A stretch of 64,000 nucleotides of DNA, taken from Megamonas hypermegale (GTDB lineage Bacteria > Bacillota > Negativicutes > Selenomonadales > Selenomonadaceae). The stretch spans positions 77,558 to 141,557 of the forward strand of contig DCFC01000010.1 of NCBI GenBank assembly GCA_002314325.1, in the 5' to 3' direction. This document shows, piece by piece, positions 45,103-53,849 of this stretch (positions within the stretch are counted from its first letter, which is position 1; each line of letters starts with the position of its first letter). The translations under genes and the position numbers were made by a program. The notes below the pieces were generated by a model. That model did no database searches, had not been told where the DNA came from, and saw nothing but the letters and a program-made list of their open reading frames with translations.

Positions 45103-45576
45103 ATGTTGAAGAGAGTAGTTTATTTAATGGCTGTATTGTGGATAATGGCTGTCGGTACGGTATTTGCCGAAGAGAGTAAGGAAGAAAGCCAGGCAGGCTG
45201 GCAGCTAATCGACATCGGCCCGGCCGAAGACATCGAGTATTCTTTCAATACGAATACGATTAAGTACGACAGAAATAAAGACGGCACTGTTAATAAGAAT
45301 ATCATCATTTACGAAGAAAAGAAAACAAATATGGTGACGCTGTCAAGCGAATATAAATTTTATACGATTACGGAATGCAAGATAAACGTGGATTTGCAGT
45401 CCATATTGTTCGGCGATGAAAAATTCTATACGCGGGAAGGCAAATACCGCTGGACGAATAAGCCGACATATATGGCATGGATTACCGTCAAACCGGAAAC
45501 AATCGGCGGCGACCGCTTTGTTGCCGTTGTAAGCTATGCTATGGAGCATGATGCAGAACTGGGCGCGCGTTCCTGA
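45103..45576 (+). CDS. Hypothetical exported protein
   Basis: 157 aa, not recognised. A signal peptide (LKRVVYLMAVLWIMAVGTVF, cut near AEE) precedes about 135 residues of beta-strand-rich sequence with charged turns (NTIKYDRNKDGTVNKN, KFYTREGKYRWTNK). The pattern resembles small secreted proteins with repeated W-Q-L-I and Y-D-x-N type strands that are common in Negativicutes, but no family can be named. ATG follows GAAAGGGTAG. Monocistronic, with its own terminator. Confidence 0.75.
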   Translation: MLKRVVYLMAVLWIMAVGTVFAEESKEESQAGWQLIDIGPAEDIEYSFNTNTIKYDRNKDGTVNKNIIIYEEKKTNMVTLSSEYKFYTITECKINVDLQSILFGDEKFYTREGKYRWTNKPTYMAWITVKPETIGGDRFVAVVSYAMEHDAELGARS

Positions 45577-45590
45577 ACAATAATATTTTA

Positions 45591-45622
45591 GAAGAACCGC
45601 AACTTTAAGTTGTGGTTCTTTT
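45591..45622 (+). terminator. Terminator of the exported protein gene
   Basis: AAGAACCGCAAC / GTTGTGGTTCTT stem followed by TTTGC. Confidence 0.8.
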
Positions 45623-45665
45623 GCTGTTAGTATGAATTTGTATTAAAAAGGAGTATGAGACTGCT

Positions 45666-46568
45666 ATGAGGAGAAATTATATATATGCTATTATTACCGT
45701 TTTTATTTGGTCGACAATGGCGGCAGTAACTAAAATGTTGCTATCAGATATTCCCTGTTTAGAGACATTGGCTGTCAGCAGTATCTTTGCATTTTTATTT
45801 TTACTGATTGTTAATATAAAAAATGGTACAGTGAAAGAAGTACGTAATTATTCTTTTAGAGATTATGAAATTATGGCAGGATTGGGCTTTTTAGGATTAT
45901 TTACATATTCTGCATTGTATTATTACGGGCTTACTCAGCTTAGTTCACAGGAAGCATGTATATTGAATTATCTTTGGCCGATTATGCTCGTTATTTTTTC
46001 AGCTGTGATTTTAAAAGAAAAAATAACAGTTATAAAGGGCATAGCGATGGTTTGTTCATTTTTGGGCATTGTCATTTTATCGTGGAGAAGCAGTGAGGTG
46101 GTAAATGCTGTTTTGGGTATTGCCAGCTGTATAGCGGCGGCAGCCTGTTATGGGCTTTTTTCCATATTAAACAAGAAGATTAATTATAATCAAAATATTA
46201 CTATGAACGTAATATGGCTGGTTGTTGCCGTTTGTTCCGCTATACTCGGTTTTTTTGTCGAAGATTGGATCGTAATAAGAGGAATGCAGTGGTTAGGGAT
46301 AATATGGTTAGGTGTTTTTATTGACGCTATAGCCTATTTATTATGGGCGTTGGCGTTGCAGAATGCGAAAGATACTGCTAAGATAGCAAATCTTGCGTAT
46401 TTAACGCCATTTTTATCTTTAGCGGTATCTGCCGTTGTTTTAGGAGAAAAATTAACATTGCAGGCTTTTATTGCTTTTATTTTTATTATAGGAGGTATAT
46501 TGTTGCAAAATTTTTACGGATATATAAAGGACGGTGTAAAATCTAAATTTTCATGTAAAAAATATTGA
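45666..46568 (+). CDS. EamA/DMT superfamily transporter
   Basis: 300-aa ten-segment drug/metabolite transporter. The first EamA repeat opens with IYAIITVFIWSTMAAVTKML and ends after LTQLSSQEACILNYLWPI. The second (about 150-290) contains LWALALQNAKDTAKIANLAYLTPF across two helices. The gene is richer in A and T than its neighbours. ATG lies 13 bases after AAAAAGGAG, a rather long spacing. Substrate unknown. Confidence 0.9.
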   Translation: MRRNYIYAIITVFIWSTMAAVTKMLLSDIPCLETLAVSSIFAFLFLLIVNIKNGTVKEVRNYSFRDYEIMAGLGFLGLFTYSALYYYGLTQLSSQEACILNYLWPIMLVIFSAVILKEKITVIKGIAMVCSFLGIVILSWRSSEVVNAVLGIASCIAAAACYGLFSILNKKINYNQNITMNVIWLVVAVCSAILGFFVEDWIVIRGMQWLGIIWLGVFIDAIAYLLWALALQNAKDTAKIANLAYLTPFLSLAVSAVVLGEKLTLQAFIAFIFIIGGILLQNFYGYIKDGVKSKFSCKKY

Positions 46569-46600
46569 CTTGTGCCAGAAGCATATCGGCACAAGTCATA
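46557..46600. terminator. Convergent hairpin between the EamA and HAD genes
   Basis: Perfect GACTTGTGCC / GGCACAAGTC stem. On the minus strand it is followed by AATATTTTTTAC, so it mainly suits the HAD gene. Confidence 0.6.
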
Positions 46601-46606
46601 AATGGG

Positions 46607-47416
46607 TTATTTCAAGATAAATTTTTCGATAACTTTGGCTACGCCGTCATTATCGTTCGTATCGGTGATATAGTTTGCCGCGGCTTTTACTTTGTCAATG
46701 GCATTGCCCATAGCTACGCCGAGACCGGCATATTTTATCATGGAATAATCATTACTTTCATCACCGCAGGCGATGACTTCTTCTTGTCTGATATTCAGTC
46801 TTTGCGCCAGCTGAGCAAGACCTGCGCCTTTATCTACAGCTTTATTCGTTATTTCAAAGAAAAACGGCGAGCTGTTGAAAGCGTTGAAATCCTCATATAC
46901 CCAGTCGGGAACTTTTTTCACGGCTTCATTCAGGATTTCCGGCGGGTCGATGAACATCACCTTGATAATGATTTCGTCATCGGCAATGTCGGTTTGCGGA
47001 TTGATAATTGTATAGGTCATTTCATTCAGTCTGGCTTCGTATTCAGTGTATTCGCTCGTTTCGTTCGTAATAAGTCCCTGTTTGGTGGAAAAAGCGTGGC
47101 AGTGAACACCGATTTGCTGCGCCAGGGCAAACAGTCTTTTGTAGTCGGCGCCGGTCAGCGTGCACTGCGACAAAATCGTGCCGCTTTTCGCCGTAACAGC
47201 CAGTGCGCCGTTGTAGCACAGTACGTATTCATTATCGCTGATTAAATTCAATTCGGCAAGCGGTTTGTGCAGTCCATCGAGCGGACGGCCGGAGGCAAGC
47301 ACGATTTTCACGCCCTGCGCATGAGCTGCAGCAATGGCTTTTTTCGTTCTGTCGGTAATTTTTTTATCGGAGGTAAACAACGTACCGTCCATGTCGAGTG
47401 CAATCAGTTTATACAT
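46607..47416 (-). CDS. Cof-type HAD hydrolase
   Basis: 269-aa HAD-IIB (Cof/YidA-like) sugar-phosphate phosphatase. Motif I is LDMDGTLFTSDK with nucleophilic Asp, motif II LASGRP, motif III is a Lys near 195, and motif IV CGDESNDYSMIKYAG binds Mg2+. It probably dephosphorylates a sugar phosphate or flavin precursor in the cytoplasm. It lies just downstream of the inositol genes on the same strand but beyond the iolG terminator, so a shared role is only possible. Confidence 0.92.
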   Translation of the reverse strand: MYKLIALDMDGTLFTSDKKITDRTKKAIAAAHAQGVKIVLASGRPLDGLHKPLAELNLISDNEYVLCYNGALAVTAKSGTILSQCTLTGADYKRLFALAQQIGVHCHAFSTKQGLITNETSEYTEYEARLNEMTYTIINPQTDIADDEIIIKVMFIDPPEILNEAVKKVPDWVYEDFNAFNSSPFFFEITNKAVDKGAGLAQLAQRLNIRQEEVIACGDESNDYSMIKYAGLGVAMGNAIDKVKAAANYITDTNDNDGVAKVIEKFILK

Positions 47417-47489
47417 AGAAAATCCCCTTTATTATTATAAATATCAATATTATAGCATAAGATGACGAACTTCTCGGAAAATACGGCAT

Positions 47490-47536
47490 AAAAAAATCTC
47501 TTTGCCGAATAAAGGTGATATATTCAGCAAAGAGAA
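47490..47536 (-). terminator. Terminator after iolG
   Basis: TCTCTTTGC / GCAAAGAGA stem followed on the minus strand by seven T. Confidence 0.85.
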
Positions 47537-47569
47537 ATTTGGGGAATTGTATTGTATTATGAGCAAAAA

Positions 47570-48580
47570 TTATTCTATTTCGGTAAGTTTTACCGTGCGG
47601 CCTTCTTCAAAGGATTTCTGCGCCGCTTTGGCAATGAGTACCGGCATTAAGCCGTCTTTGCCTGTAACGAGCGTAGGCGCATCATTGAGTACAGAGTCGG
47701 TGAAAGCCTGAGCTTCAGCGATGAAGGCGTCGTTGTAGCGTTCGAGAAAGAACCATTTCGGTTTAGTGGAGAAAATACCTTCGTTTGTACTGATTACAGC
47801 TGTGTCAATCGGGTCGTTAAAATCCTGTACGGAGCCTTTGTCGCAATGAACTTCGACGCGCTGGTCGTAGCCGAAGCGGGCGGCGCGGCTGTTTTCAATC
47901 ATACCGATGGCACCGTTGGCGAATTTCAAAAGAACGAGAGCCGTATCCACATCGTGGAAAGCCTTAATTCTATCGTCGATTTTTACCGTGCCGATAGCCG
48001 TAACTTCCGTTACTTCACTGCCGGACAGATAGCGTACCATGTCGAAATCATGGATTGTCATGTCGATGAAAATACCGCCAGAAGTGCTGATATATTCCAT
48101 GGACTGCTGTTCAGGGTCGCGGGAGATTACTTTTACGATATGCGGTGCGCCGAGCTGACCGGAAGCTACGACATCATGCACTTTTTTATGATTGTGGTCG
48201 AAGCGGCGCACGAAGCCCACCTGTAATTTGACACCGGCTTTTTCCACGGCGGCAAGCGCTTTGCGGATGGCTACAGGGTCGGTATGGATAGGTTTTTCGC
48301 AGAAAATGTGTTTTTTAGCTGCGGCTGCCTTTATCATCAGGTCGGCGTGACTTTCAGACGAAGAGCAGATGAATACGGCCTGAATTTCTGGGTCGGAGAA
48401 AATTTTATCTGGGTCGTCGTAGATTTTCGTTACGCCGAGGCCCTGCGCCCAGGAACGCATTTCATCATTCATTTTAGGGTCGGCTACAGCTTCAACTTTG
48501 GCGTTGGCTACAGCGAAGGAAATATTGTTGCCGTGTAATTTGCCGATACGGCCGGTACCGATGAGACCGATTTTTAACAT
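47570..48580 (-). CDS. iolG: Inositol 2-dehydrogenase (Gfo/Idh/MocA family)
   Basis: 336-aa NAD-dependent oxidoreductase. The Rossmann loop is GLIGTGRIGKLHGNNI, the family motif CEKPIHTDP carries Lys96, and catalytic Asp173 and His177 lie in FIDMTIHDFDM. This is the expected first step, myo-inositol to 2-keto-myo-inositol (scyllo-inosose). The gene lies 26 bp after iolI in an operon that begins with an IolT-type transporter. Gfo/Idh/MocA specificity is hard to fix from sequence alone, but the neighbours strongly favour inositol. Confidence 0.88.
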   Translation of the reverse strand: MLKIGLIGTGRIGKLHGNNISFAVANAKVEAVADPKMNDEMRSWAQGLGVTKIYDDPDKIFSDPEIQAVFICSSSESHADLMIKAAAAKKHIFCEKPIHTDPVAIRKALAAVEKAGVKLQVGFVRRFDHNHKKVHDVVASGQLGAPHIVKVISRDPEQQSMEYISTSGGIFIDMTIHDFDMVRYLSGSEVTEVTAIGTVKIDDRIKAFHDVDTALVLLKFANGAIGMIENSRAARFGYDQRVEVHCDKGSVQDFNDPIDTAVISTNEGIFSTKPKWFFLERYNDAFIAEAQAFTDSVLNDAPTLVTGKDGLMPVLIAKAAQKSFEEGRTVKLTEIE

Positions 48581-48606
48581 GGGGATTACCTCCTTGAGAT
48601 TTTAAA

Positions 48607-49434
48607 TTATAAATATATTTTTGTTTTTTCCGCACCTAAACGGAATACATCATCAGGGTTCATCTGCCAGTATTGCGGACGGAATGTTTCGATGGAAGCG
48701 ATACCGTCGTAGCCCTTGGCGTGCAGTTTGGCAGAAATTTCCTTTAACGGAATTACGCCGTCGCCTGGCAGCAGGCGGTGGCAATGGTCAAGAACGGACA
48801 GATCCAAATCTTCACTGTCGTTTATATGGTAAACGAAGATTTTTTCAAGCGGAACCAAATCAATGGTGTTGATATTTTGCAGTTTATTGTATAAAAAGAG
48901 ATTGAACGCATCGAGTGCTACACCGACATTGTCGCGATTTACGGCATTTATTATCTTCATGCACTGTGTCAGTTCACGCACGCACCAGCGCGGATTGCCG
49001 ATTGGCTCAAATGCCAGTTTCATGTTGTAGGAAGAGGCTATATCGGACAGTTTTTTGAGTACTTTAACGCTGTCAGCGAAAATTTCTTCATCCGTTTTAG
49101 TGAGCATTTCGTCACTGACGGTCGGAACGACTATTATATACGGATTATTTATTTTCTGTCCCATTTCGCAGGCGAAGATGAACAAATCAAGCATTGTTTT
49201 TTCCTGCGCCGGTGAGCAGAAATTGATATCTTCGATGGAATTGAAAGCGTACGGTTTTACATGGCTCGTTTTAAAGAAATTCTGTAAGTCTTCAATCGTA
49301 TATTTTTTTAAATAGTCTTTGAGCATATCGAGACGGATTTCGATATAATCGTAGTGATATTTTTCGCAAAGCTGCAAATCAAGTTCCAGTGAGGAATTTT
49401 CCTTACAAGTTGCTTCATTTATTCCCAGTTTCAT
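48607..49434 (-). CDS. iolI: Inosose isomerase (IolI-like)
   Basis: 275-aa xylose-isomerase-like TIM barrel. It closely follows Bacillus IolI: MKLGINEATCKENSSLELDL opening, CEKYHYDYIEIR, INAVNRDNVGVALDAFN, KIFVYHINDSED and the closing ETFRPQYW. IolI interconverts 2-keto-myo-inositol and 1-keto-D-chiro-inositol, so it would let D-chiro-inositol join the pathway. Metal-binding Glu, Asp, His and Glu positions of the fold appear intact. ATG follows AGGAGGTATG. Middle gene of iolT-iolI-iolG. Confidence 0.87.
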   Translation of the reverse strand: MKLGINEATCKENSSLELDLQLCEKYHYDYIEIRLDMLKDYLKKYTIEDLQNFFKTSHVKPYAFNSIEDINFCSPAQEKTMLDLFIFACEMGQKINNPYIIVVPTVSDEMLTKTDEEIFADSVKVLKKLSDIASSYNMKLAFEPIGNPRWCVRELTQCMKIINAVNRDNVGVALDAFNLFLYNKLQNINTIDLVPLEKIFVYHINDSEDLDLSVLDHCHRLLPGDGVIPLKEISAKLHAKGYDGIASIETFRPQYWQMNPDDVFRLGAEKTKIYL

Positions 49435-49461
49435 TGTACATACCTCCTGTAGTGGGACTTT

Positions 49462-50865
49462 TTAGCGGTGATGGTGTGATTTATAATTGCGGAACATTAC
49501 TTCCAGTTCTTCCAGCGTGCGTCCTTTCGTTTCCGGGCAGAATTTGGCAACGAGAATGAGGGCAACGGCACCGCAGACGGCGAACGTGAAGAATGTCATG
49601 GTTGTACCGACTCCGCTGATTAGTGAAGGGAAGCACAGACCCACAGTGAAGTTCATCATCCAAGAGAAAAATACGACAGTGCCCATGCCGATGCCGCGAA
49701 GACGCAGCGGGAAGATTTCCGACATTAAAATCCAGGTGACAGGCGCGCTGCAGCCCTGCTGGAAGCCCATGAACGTGACAGTCATGCATAGGATTAAGTA
49801 ACCGTAATACGGTTGGTCGGATAACGTCATGGAGAAAATGCCGATACAGCACTGAGCAAGCGTTGTCATGGTTAGACCAAGGATGAACAGTTTGCGGCGT
49901 CCTACGCGGGTGAGAAAATACATACCAATAAGTGTTGCCGTAACGGAGATTATGCCGTTTGCCGTATTGGCAATGAGGGCAGCTTCCAGATTAAAACCGG
50001 AATCGCGCAGTATCTGCGTTCCGTAATAGTTGATGGCATTTACGCCGGTAATCTGCTGAATAATGCCTACACCGATACCGATGAATAAAAGGCGGCGTAT
50101 CCACGGCGTTATGATGAATTCCTTAAAACTGGCTTTAGCCAGATGAGCTTCCGATTCGACCAGTTTTTTGATGCTTTCAAATTCTTCCTGTGCCCGTTTG
50201 GCGGAGCGGACTTTTGTCAAGACGTCAAGAGCTTCTGGCATTTTGCCTTTGGAAACGAGCCAGCGGGGCGATTCGGGCATGGACAGCATTCCAATCCATA
50301 AAATTGCTGCCGGAATAAAAGCAACGGCCATCATATAACGCCAGATTGAACCCATAGAGCCGAACATATTGCCTAATATTGCATTGATAAGGAATGCCAA
50401 AAATTGTCCCGTAACAATCATCAGTTCGTTTTGTGCGATATAGCGGCCGCGAACTTCCATCGGAGCCATTTCCGCCAAATACGTCGGTACGGTAACGGAT
50501 ACGCCGCCGACGGCAAGTCCCAAGATAAAGCGGAAGGCGACCATGACTTCAGCGCTCGGTGCAAAGACGCAGCCGAAGCGCGACAGAAAGAAAATCGAAG
50601 CCATCAGGATAATACATTTTCTGCGCCCGTATCTGTCGGATAAACGGCCGCCGGTAAAAGAGCCGACAGCTGCTCCGAACAAAACGGCGCTCGTTACGAG
50701 CCCTTCCCAGAAGGCATTGAGGTTTAATTGGTCGGGTTGAGCCATGAACGGCAGACTTCCGTTAACGACGCCTGTATCGAAACCGAAAAGCAGACCACCC
50801 AGTGTGGCTATGGCTGCTACTTTCCGTAAATAAGCCTTAGGTGAATGTATAGTGGCAGTTTCCAT
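49462..50865 (-). CDS. MFS sugar porter, probable inositol:H+ symporter (IolT-like)
   Basis: 467-aa, 12-segment sugar porter. Family motifs are GGLLFGFDTGVVNGSLPF, GGRLSDRYGRRKC, PESPRWLVSKGK (end of the first half), QQITGVNAINYYGTQIL and PETKGRTLEELE. These match the IolT/AraE/XylE group. First gene of the iolT-iolI-iolG run, so myo-inositol uptake is the natural reading. Start 50865 follows AAAAGGAGAGAG. Longer in-frame readings lack a site. Confidence 0.87.
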   Translation of the reverse strand: METATIHSPKAYLRKVAAIATLGGLLFGFDTGVVNGSLPFMAQPDQLNLNAFWEGLVTSAVLFGAAVGSFTGGRLSDRYGRRKCIILMASIFFLSRFGCVFAPSAEVMVAFRFILGLAVGGVSVTVPTYLAEMAPMEVRGRYIAQNELMIVTGQFLAFLINAILGNMFGSMGSIWRYMMAVAFIPAAILWIGMLSMPESPRWLVSKGKMPEALDVLTKVRSAKRAQEEFESIKKLVESEAHLAKASFKEFIITPWIRRLLFIGIGVGIIQQITGVNAINYYGTQILRDSGFNLEAALIANTANGIISVTATLIGMYFLTRVGRRKLFILGLTMTTLAQCCIGIFSMTLSDQPYYGYLILCMTVTFMGFQQGCSAPVTWILMSEIFPLRLRGIGMGTVVFFSWMMNFTVGLCFPSLISGVGTTMTFFTFAVCGAVALILVAKFCPETKGRTLEELEVMFRNYKSHHHR

Positions 50866-50922
50866 AAAACTCTCTCCTTTTCCCAAAATACACAATATAC
50901 ATGGCTAAATATTATTTTTACC

Positions 50923-51047
50923 CATTGCACCACTAAAACATCTAGCTTGTAGCCAGCATATAATACTTTATATTTGTTCGATGTTGTCACTTAACCTCAC
51001 TAAACATAAAGTGTTATACTGCTTTAGGAAAGCAACTGGCACAACAG
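50923..51047. repeat. Palindromic repeat P (copy 4)
   Basis: CATATAATACTTTATATTTG / ATAAAGTGTTATACTG arms around TTGTCACTTAACCTCAC. It lies in the 370-bp gap between the iolT promoter region and the iolM terminator, inside the inositol cluster. The rest of that gap holds the iolM terminator and AT-rich sequence, where the iolT promoter must lie. Confidence 0.8.
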
Positions 51048-51158
51048 GTTATTTTTGTTTTCAGGATAAGTATCTGCTGCCAAATTCATTAATCTTAAAA
51101 TAGTCTTAAAATTTGCGGTAGGGGCAGAAGATTCTTGCTCCTTTTATGATAAAAATAT

Positions 51159-51213
51159 TAAAAAATGAAGCGGAAATGATTGAAAAAGAATATGAAATCA
51201 ATATTTCCGCTTC
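51159..51213 (-). terminator. Terminator after iolM
   Basis: GAAGCGGAAAT / ATTTCCGCTTC perfect stem followed on the minus strand by ATTTTTTAATATTTTT. Confidence 0.85.
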
Positions 51214-51235
51214 GTATTGAGAATGAATGGATTGA

Positions 51236-52414
51236 TTATTTTTGCAAACGAGGGTAGGCTGTAGAAATAAGCACCTTGCCGGCGGTTATTTTCATGCCTT
51301 CTTCGATATCTTCAAGGTTGAAGCGGCCTGTTACCATTTTGCGCATATCGATGCGGCCGGAAGCCATAAGAGCGATTACGTCAGGATAAATGCCCTGGCC
51401 GGATTGACCGTTGGAACCGGAAATGCTGGCTGCATTCCACTGCCAGTTGAATATATCAACAGGCGTGATGCCTACTGTATGGCCGATTTGAACGGTTTTG
51501 CCGCCGATTGCCAGACATTTTGCCATTACAGGATAAGTGAATTTCGTAGCACCGGCGCATTCAGCAAAGAGTGATACTCCGGCAGGACCGGTGATATCTA
51601 AAATAGCAGCGGCTTCGTCTTCCGGCGTTTTATAATCAAATGGATTTAAAACGTAGTCGGCACCGCATTTTTTTGCAAGTTCCACACGTTCCGGAATGCT
51701 TTCAATAGCGATGAGTTTAGCGGCTCCGGCTGTGCGCATGAGAGAGATGGCGGCAAGACCGATAGGACCGGCACCGAATACAACTACGTGTCCGCCCGGA
51801 CGGATACCGCCGCCGCGAACGAACAGACCGTTATAAGCAACGCCTGTCGGCTCAATCATGGCGCCGAGTTCCATAGCCGTCATCTTGTCGCCGCCGTAGT
51901 AATCCATGATGGCGTTCAGCGGATAGCAGTATTTGGCATGGACAACGGCGTATTCGGCAAAACCGCCGTCATAGGTAAGTCCCGGTTCTTCCAGGTCTTT
52001 GCATTGATTGAACATACCGCGGCGGCAGGCATCGCATTCACCGCACCAGTGCATGGATTCTACAGAAACTAAATCGCCGACTTTCAGTTTTTTTACATTT
52101 TTGCCGACTTCCACGATTTCACCAGCGAATTCATGGCCTGTGATAATCGGATATTTGCTGTGGCCATCGTACATGGAGTAGCCGTCAGCGTCTTTTTTGA
52201 GTAAATGCTGGTCAGTACCACAAATTCCGGCAGCACCGACTTTTATTTTAACCTGATTTTCGCCGCAGACCGGTTCAGGGCGGTCAACGACGGAACCGTG
52301 AATATTTTTCCAGATTTGATTGCCGCGCAGTGCTCTGCCGGTGGATTTTTCCCGTTCGGACAGCACGTATCCCGGTTTCGGCGCATGTTCTGCTTTTACA
52401 TAAAATGCTCGCAT
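51236..52414 (-). CDS. iolM: Zinc-dependent scyllo-inosose 3-dehydrogenase (IolM-like)
   Basis: 392-aa medium-chain dehydrogenase. Catalytic zinc ligands are Cys65, His94 and Glu95 (GICGTDQH, GHEFAGE). The structural zinc cysteines are 124, 127, 130 and 138. The NAD loop is GAGPIGLAA. It has an unusually long N-terminal insert before the GroES-like core, plus the blocks EPTGVAYNGLFVRGGGIRPG and SGQGIYPDVIALMASG. As I recall, these closely match Thermotoga maritima IolM. It would oxidise 2-keto-myo-inositol to a diketone. The older label would be L-threonine or butanediol dehydrogenase. Confidence 0.82.
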   Translation of the reverse strand: MRAFYVKAEHAPKPGYVLSEREKSTGRALRGNQIWKNIHGSVVDRPEPVCGENQVKIKVGAAGICGTDQHLLKKDADGYSMYDGHSKYPIITGHEFAGEIVEVGKNVKKLKVGDLVSVESMHWCGECDACRRGMFNQCKDLEEPGLTYDGGFAEYAVVHAKYCYPLNAIMDYYGGDKMTAMELGAMIEPTGVAYNGLFVRGGGIRPGGHVVVFGAGPIGLAAISLMRTAGAAKLIAIESIPERVELAKKCGADYVLNPFDYKTPEDEAAAILDITGPAGVSLFAECAGATKFTYPVMAKCLAIGGKTVQIGHTVGITPVDIFNWQWNAASISGSNGQSGQGIYPDVIALMASGRIDMRKMVTGRFNLEDIEEGMKITAGKVLISTAYPRLQK

Positions 52415-52578
52415 GATAATTCCTCCTTCAGTATTGCGGAAAATATTGGGTATAAATAATTGCGTAGAGGGAAAGTGAATTCGTTTAAAGGGTTGTATTT
52501 GAGAGGTAAAGTGTTGATTTTATGAATATAGCCGGTACTTTTCAGCACCGACTATATCAAAAGGTAGTTATTATATGA

Positions 52579-53637
52579 TTAATCATCAAAAGTAAGCATA
52601 ACTTTGCGTGCTATATCTTTGTGATTGCAAGCCATATCCATTGCTTTGTCTAAGTCGCGGAAATTGAAATGATGCGTATTGAGTGCTGCGAAATCGTATT
52701 TATCTTTAATCTGGCTCATGAAGCGGATAGTGCGCGGGAACCAGTGGCTTGTACCGCCGCTGCCGGCGATATGCAGTGTTTTCCAGATGGTTTTGCCGAT
52801 TTCAACCGGAACTTTTCTGCCGATAGAGTGGCCGACAACACCGACACGTGCACTGTGGCCTGCAATATCAAACAGGGAAGCGATACCGATATCATTGCCG
52901 GAGCATTCGATAACGACGGAAGGACCGCGGCCGTTGGTCAAATCTTTGATTTTCTGTTCCAAATCGCCTTCTGTCGGGTCAACGACATCATCAGCACCGT
53001 AATTGAGCGCGTTTTTGCGGCGTTCTTCCAGCGGGTCGATTACGATAACATGAGCATTTGCCGTTTTGCAGACCATGGCAGCCGTAAGACCGATAGGACC
53101 GCCGCCAATGATAGCAACATCATCGGAAGCATCCGGGCAGCAGCCGTTGCCCCATACGCCCCAGTAACCAACGTTGAATGTTTCAACCCAGGCACCGAGT
53201 TCATAGTCCCAGTCGTCCGGAATTTTATGCGTATAAGCTTCTTCCAAAATCATGTATTCGCCGAAACCGCCTGGAGAGTCTGGACGGAAACCAACTTCGC
53301 GCATGTTGAGGCAGGCGGACGGCATTTTTCCGTCTTTGCAGTTTGCACACTGGAAACAAGGCAGTACGCAGTCGCCGACAACTTTATCGCCCGGCTTGAG
53401 TGAAGTAACGGCGCTGCCGATTTGCGCAACCTGACCTGCCCATTCGTGGCCAGGCGTATACGGTGCAATATCGTAGCGGCCTTCAGCCGATTTACCTTCG
53501 AAGCATTCCACGTCAGAACCGCAGATACCGCAGGCTTTCAGTTTGATTAATACCTGATTATCTTTTAACGGCGGCAGTTCAACTTCTTCTATTCTTAAAT
53601 CAAATGGTCCGTACATAAATGCCTGTTTACATTTCAT
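52579..53637 (-). CDS. Zinc-binding alcohol/polyol dehydrogenase, role in the inositol cluster unknown
   Basis: 352-aa medium-chain dehydrogenase, distinct from the neighbouring IolM (shorter N-terminus). Catalytic zinc ligands are Cys39, His64 and Glu65 (GICGSD, GHEWAG). The structural cysteines are 94, 97, 100 and 109, and the NAD(P) loop is GGGPIGLTAA. It resembles sorbitol/L-iditol or galactitol-type enzymes. In this cluster it could oxidise another inositol isomer, or reduce a later keto-acid such as tagaturonate. ATG follows GAAGGGA. It lies 164 bp upstream of iolM on the same strand. Confidence 0.85.
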   Translation of the reverse strand: MKCKQAFMYGPFDLRIEEVELPPLKDNQVLIKLKACGICGSDVECFEGKSAEGRYDIAPYTPGHEWAGQVAQIGSAVTSLKPGDKVVGDCVLPCFQCANCKDGKMPSACLNMREVGFRPDSPGGFGEYMILEEAYTHKIPDDWDYELGAWVETFNVGYWGVWGNGCCPDASDDVAIIGGGPIGLTAAMVCKTANAHVIVIDPLEERRKNALNYGADDVVDPTEGDLEQKIKDLTNGRGPSVVIECSGNDIGIASLFDIAGHSARVGVVGHSIGRKVPVEIGKTIWKTLHIAGSGGTSHWFPRTIRFMSQIKDKYDFAALNTHHFNFRDLDKAMDMACNHKDIARKVMLTFDD

Positions 53638-53706
53638 GATAAAATCCCTTCTTTTCTTTAGTGTATATATTTTTATTTAGTATATTTGTTATGTGAGATA
53701 TTTTTA

Positions 53707-53772
53707 GTCATATAATACTTTATAGGGAGAGGTTGAGTGTTAACGTTATGAATATAAAGTATTATATGACGC
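53707..53772. repeat. Short palindromic repeat P (copy 5, degenerate)
   Basis: GTCATATAATACTTTATA pairs perfectly with TATAAAGTATTATATGAC around a shortened centre (GAGGTTGAGTGTTAACG). The outer arms of the full element are lost. It separates the dehydrogenase gene from the creatininase-family gene and could form a strong mRNA hairpin there. Confidence 0.75.
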
Positions 53773-53849
53773 AAAGCTATGTGTTTATGTTGGCGAGAGA
53801 AATCTGTGAGAAGCAATTTCTCCCGCGGAAGATGTTTGAGTGTGCAGTA

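Noticed and set aside
51236..52414. L-threonine 3-dehydrogenase
   Set aside because: The long N-terminal insert, the RGGGIRPG block and the inositol neighbours fit IolM better. No threonine-degradation partner (kbl) is near.
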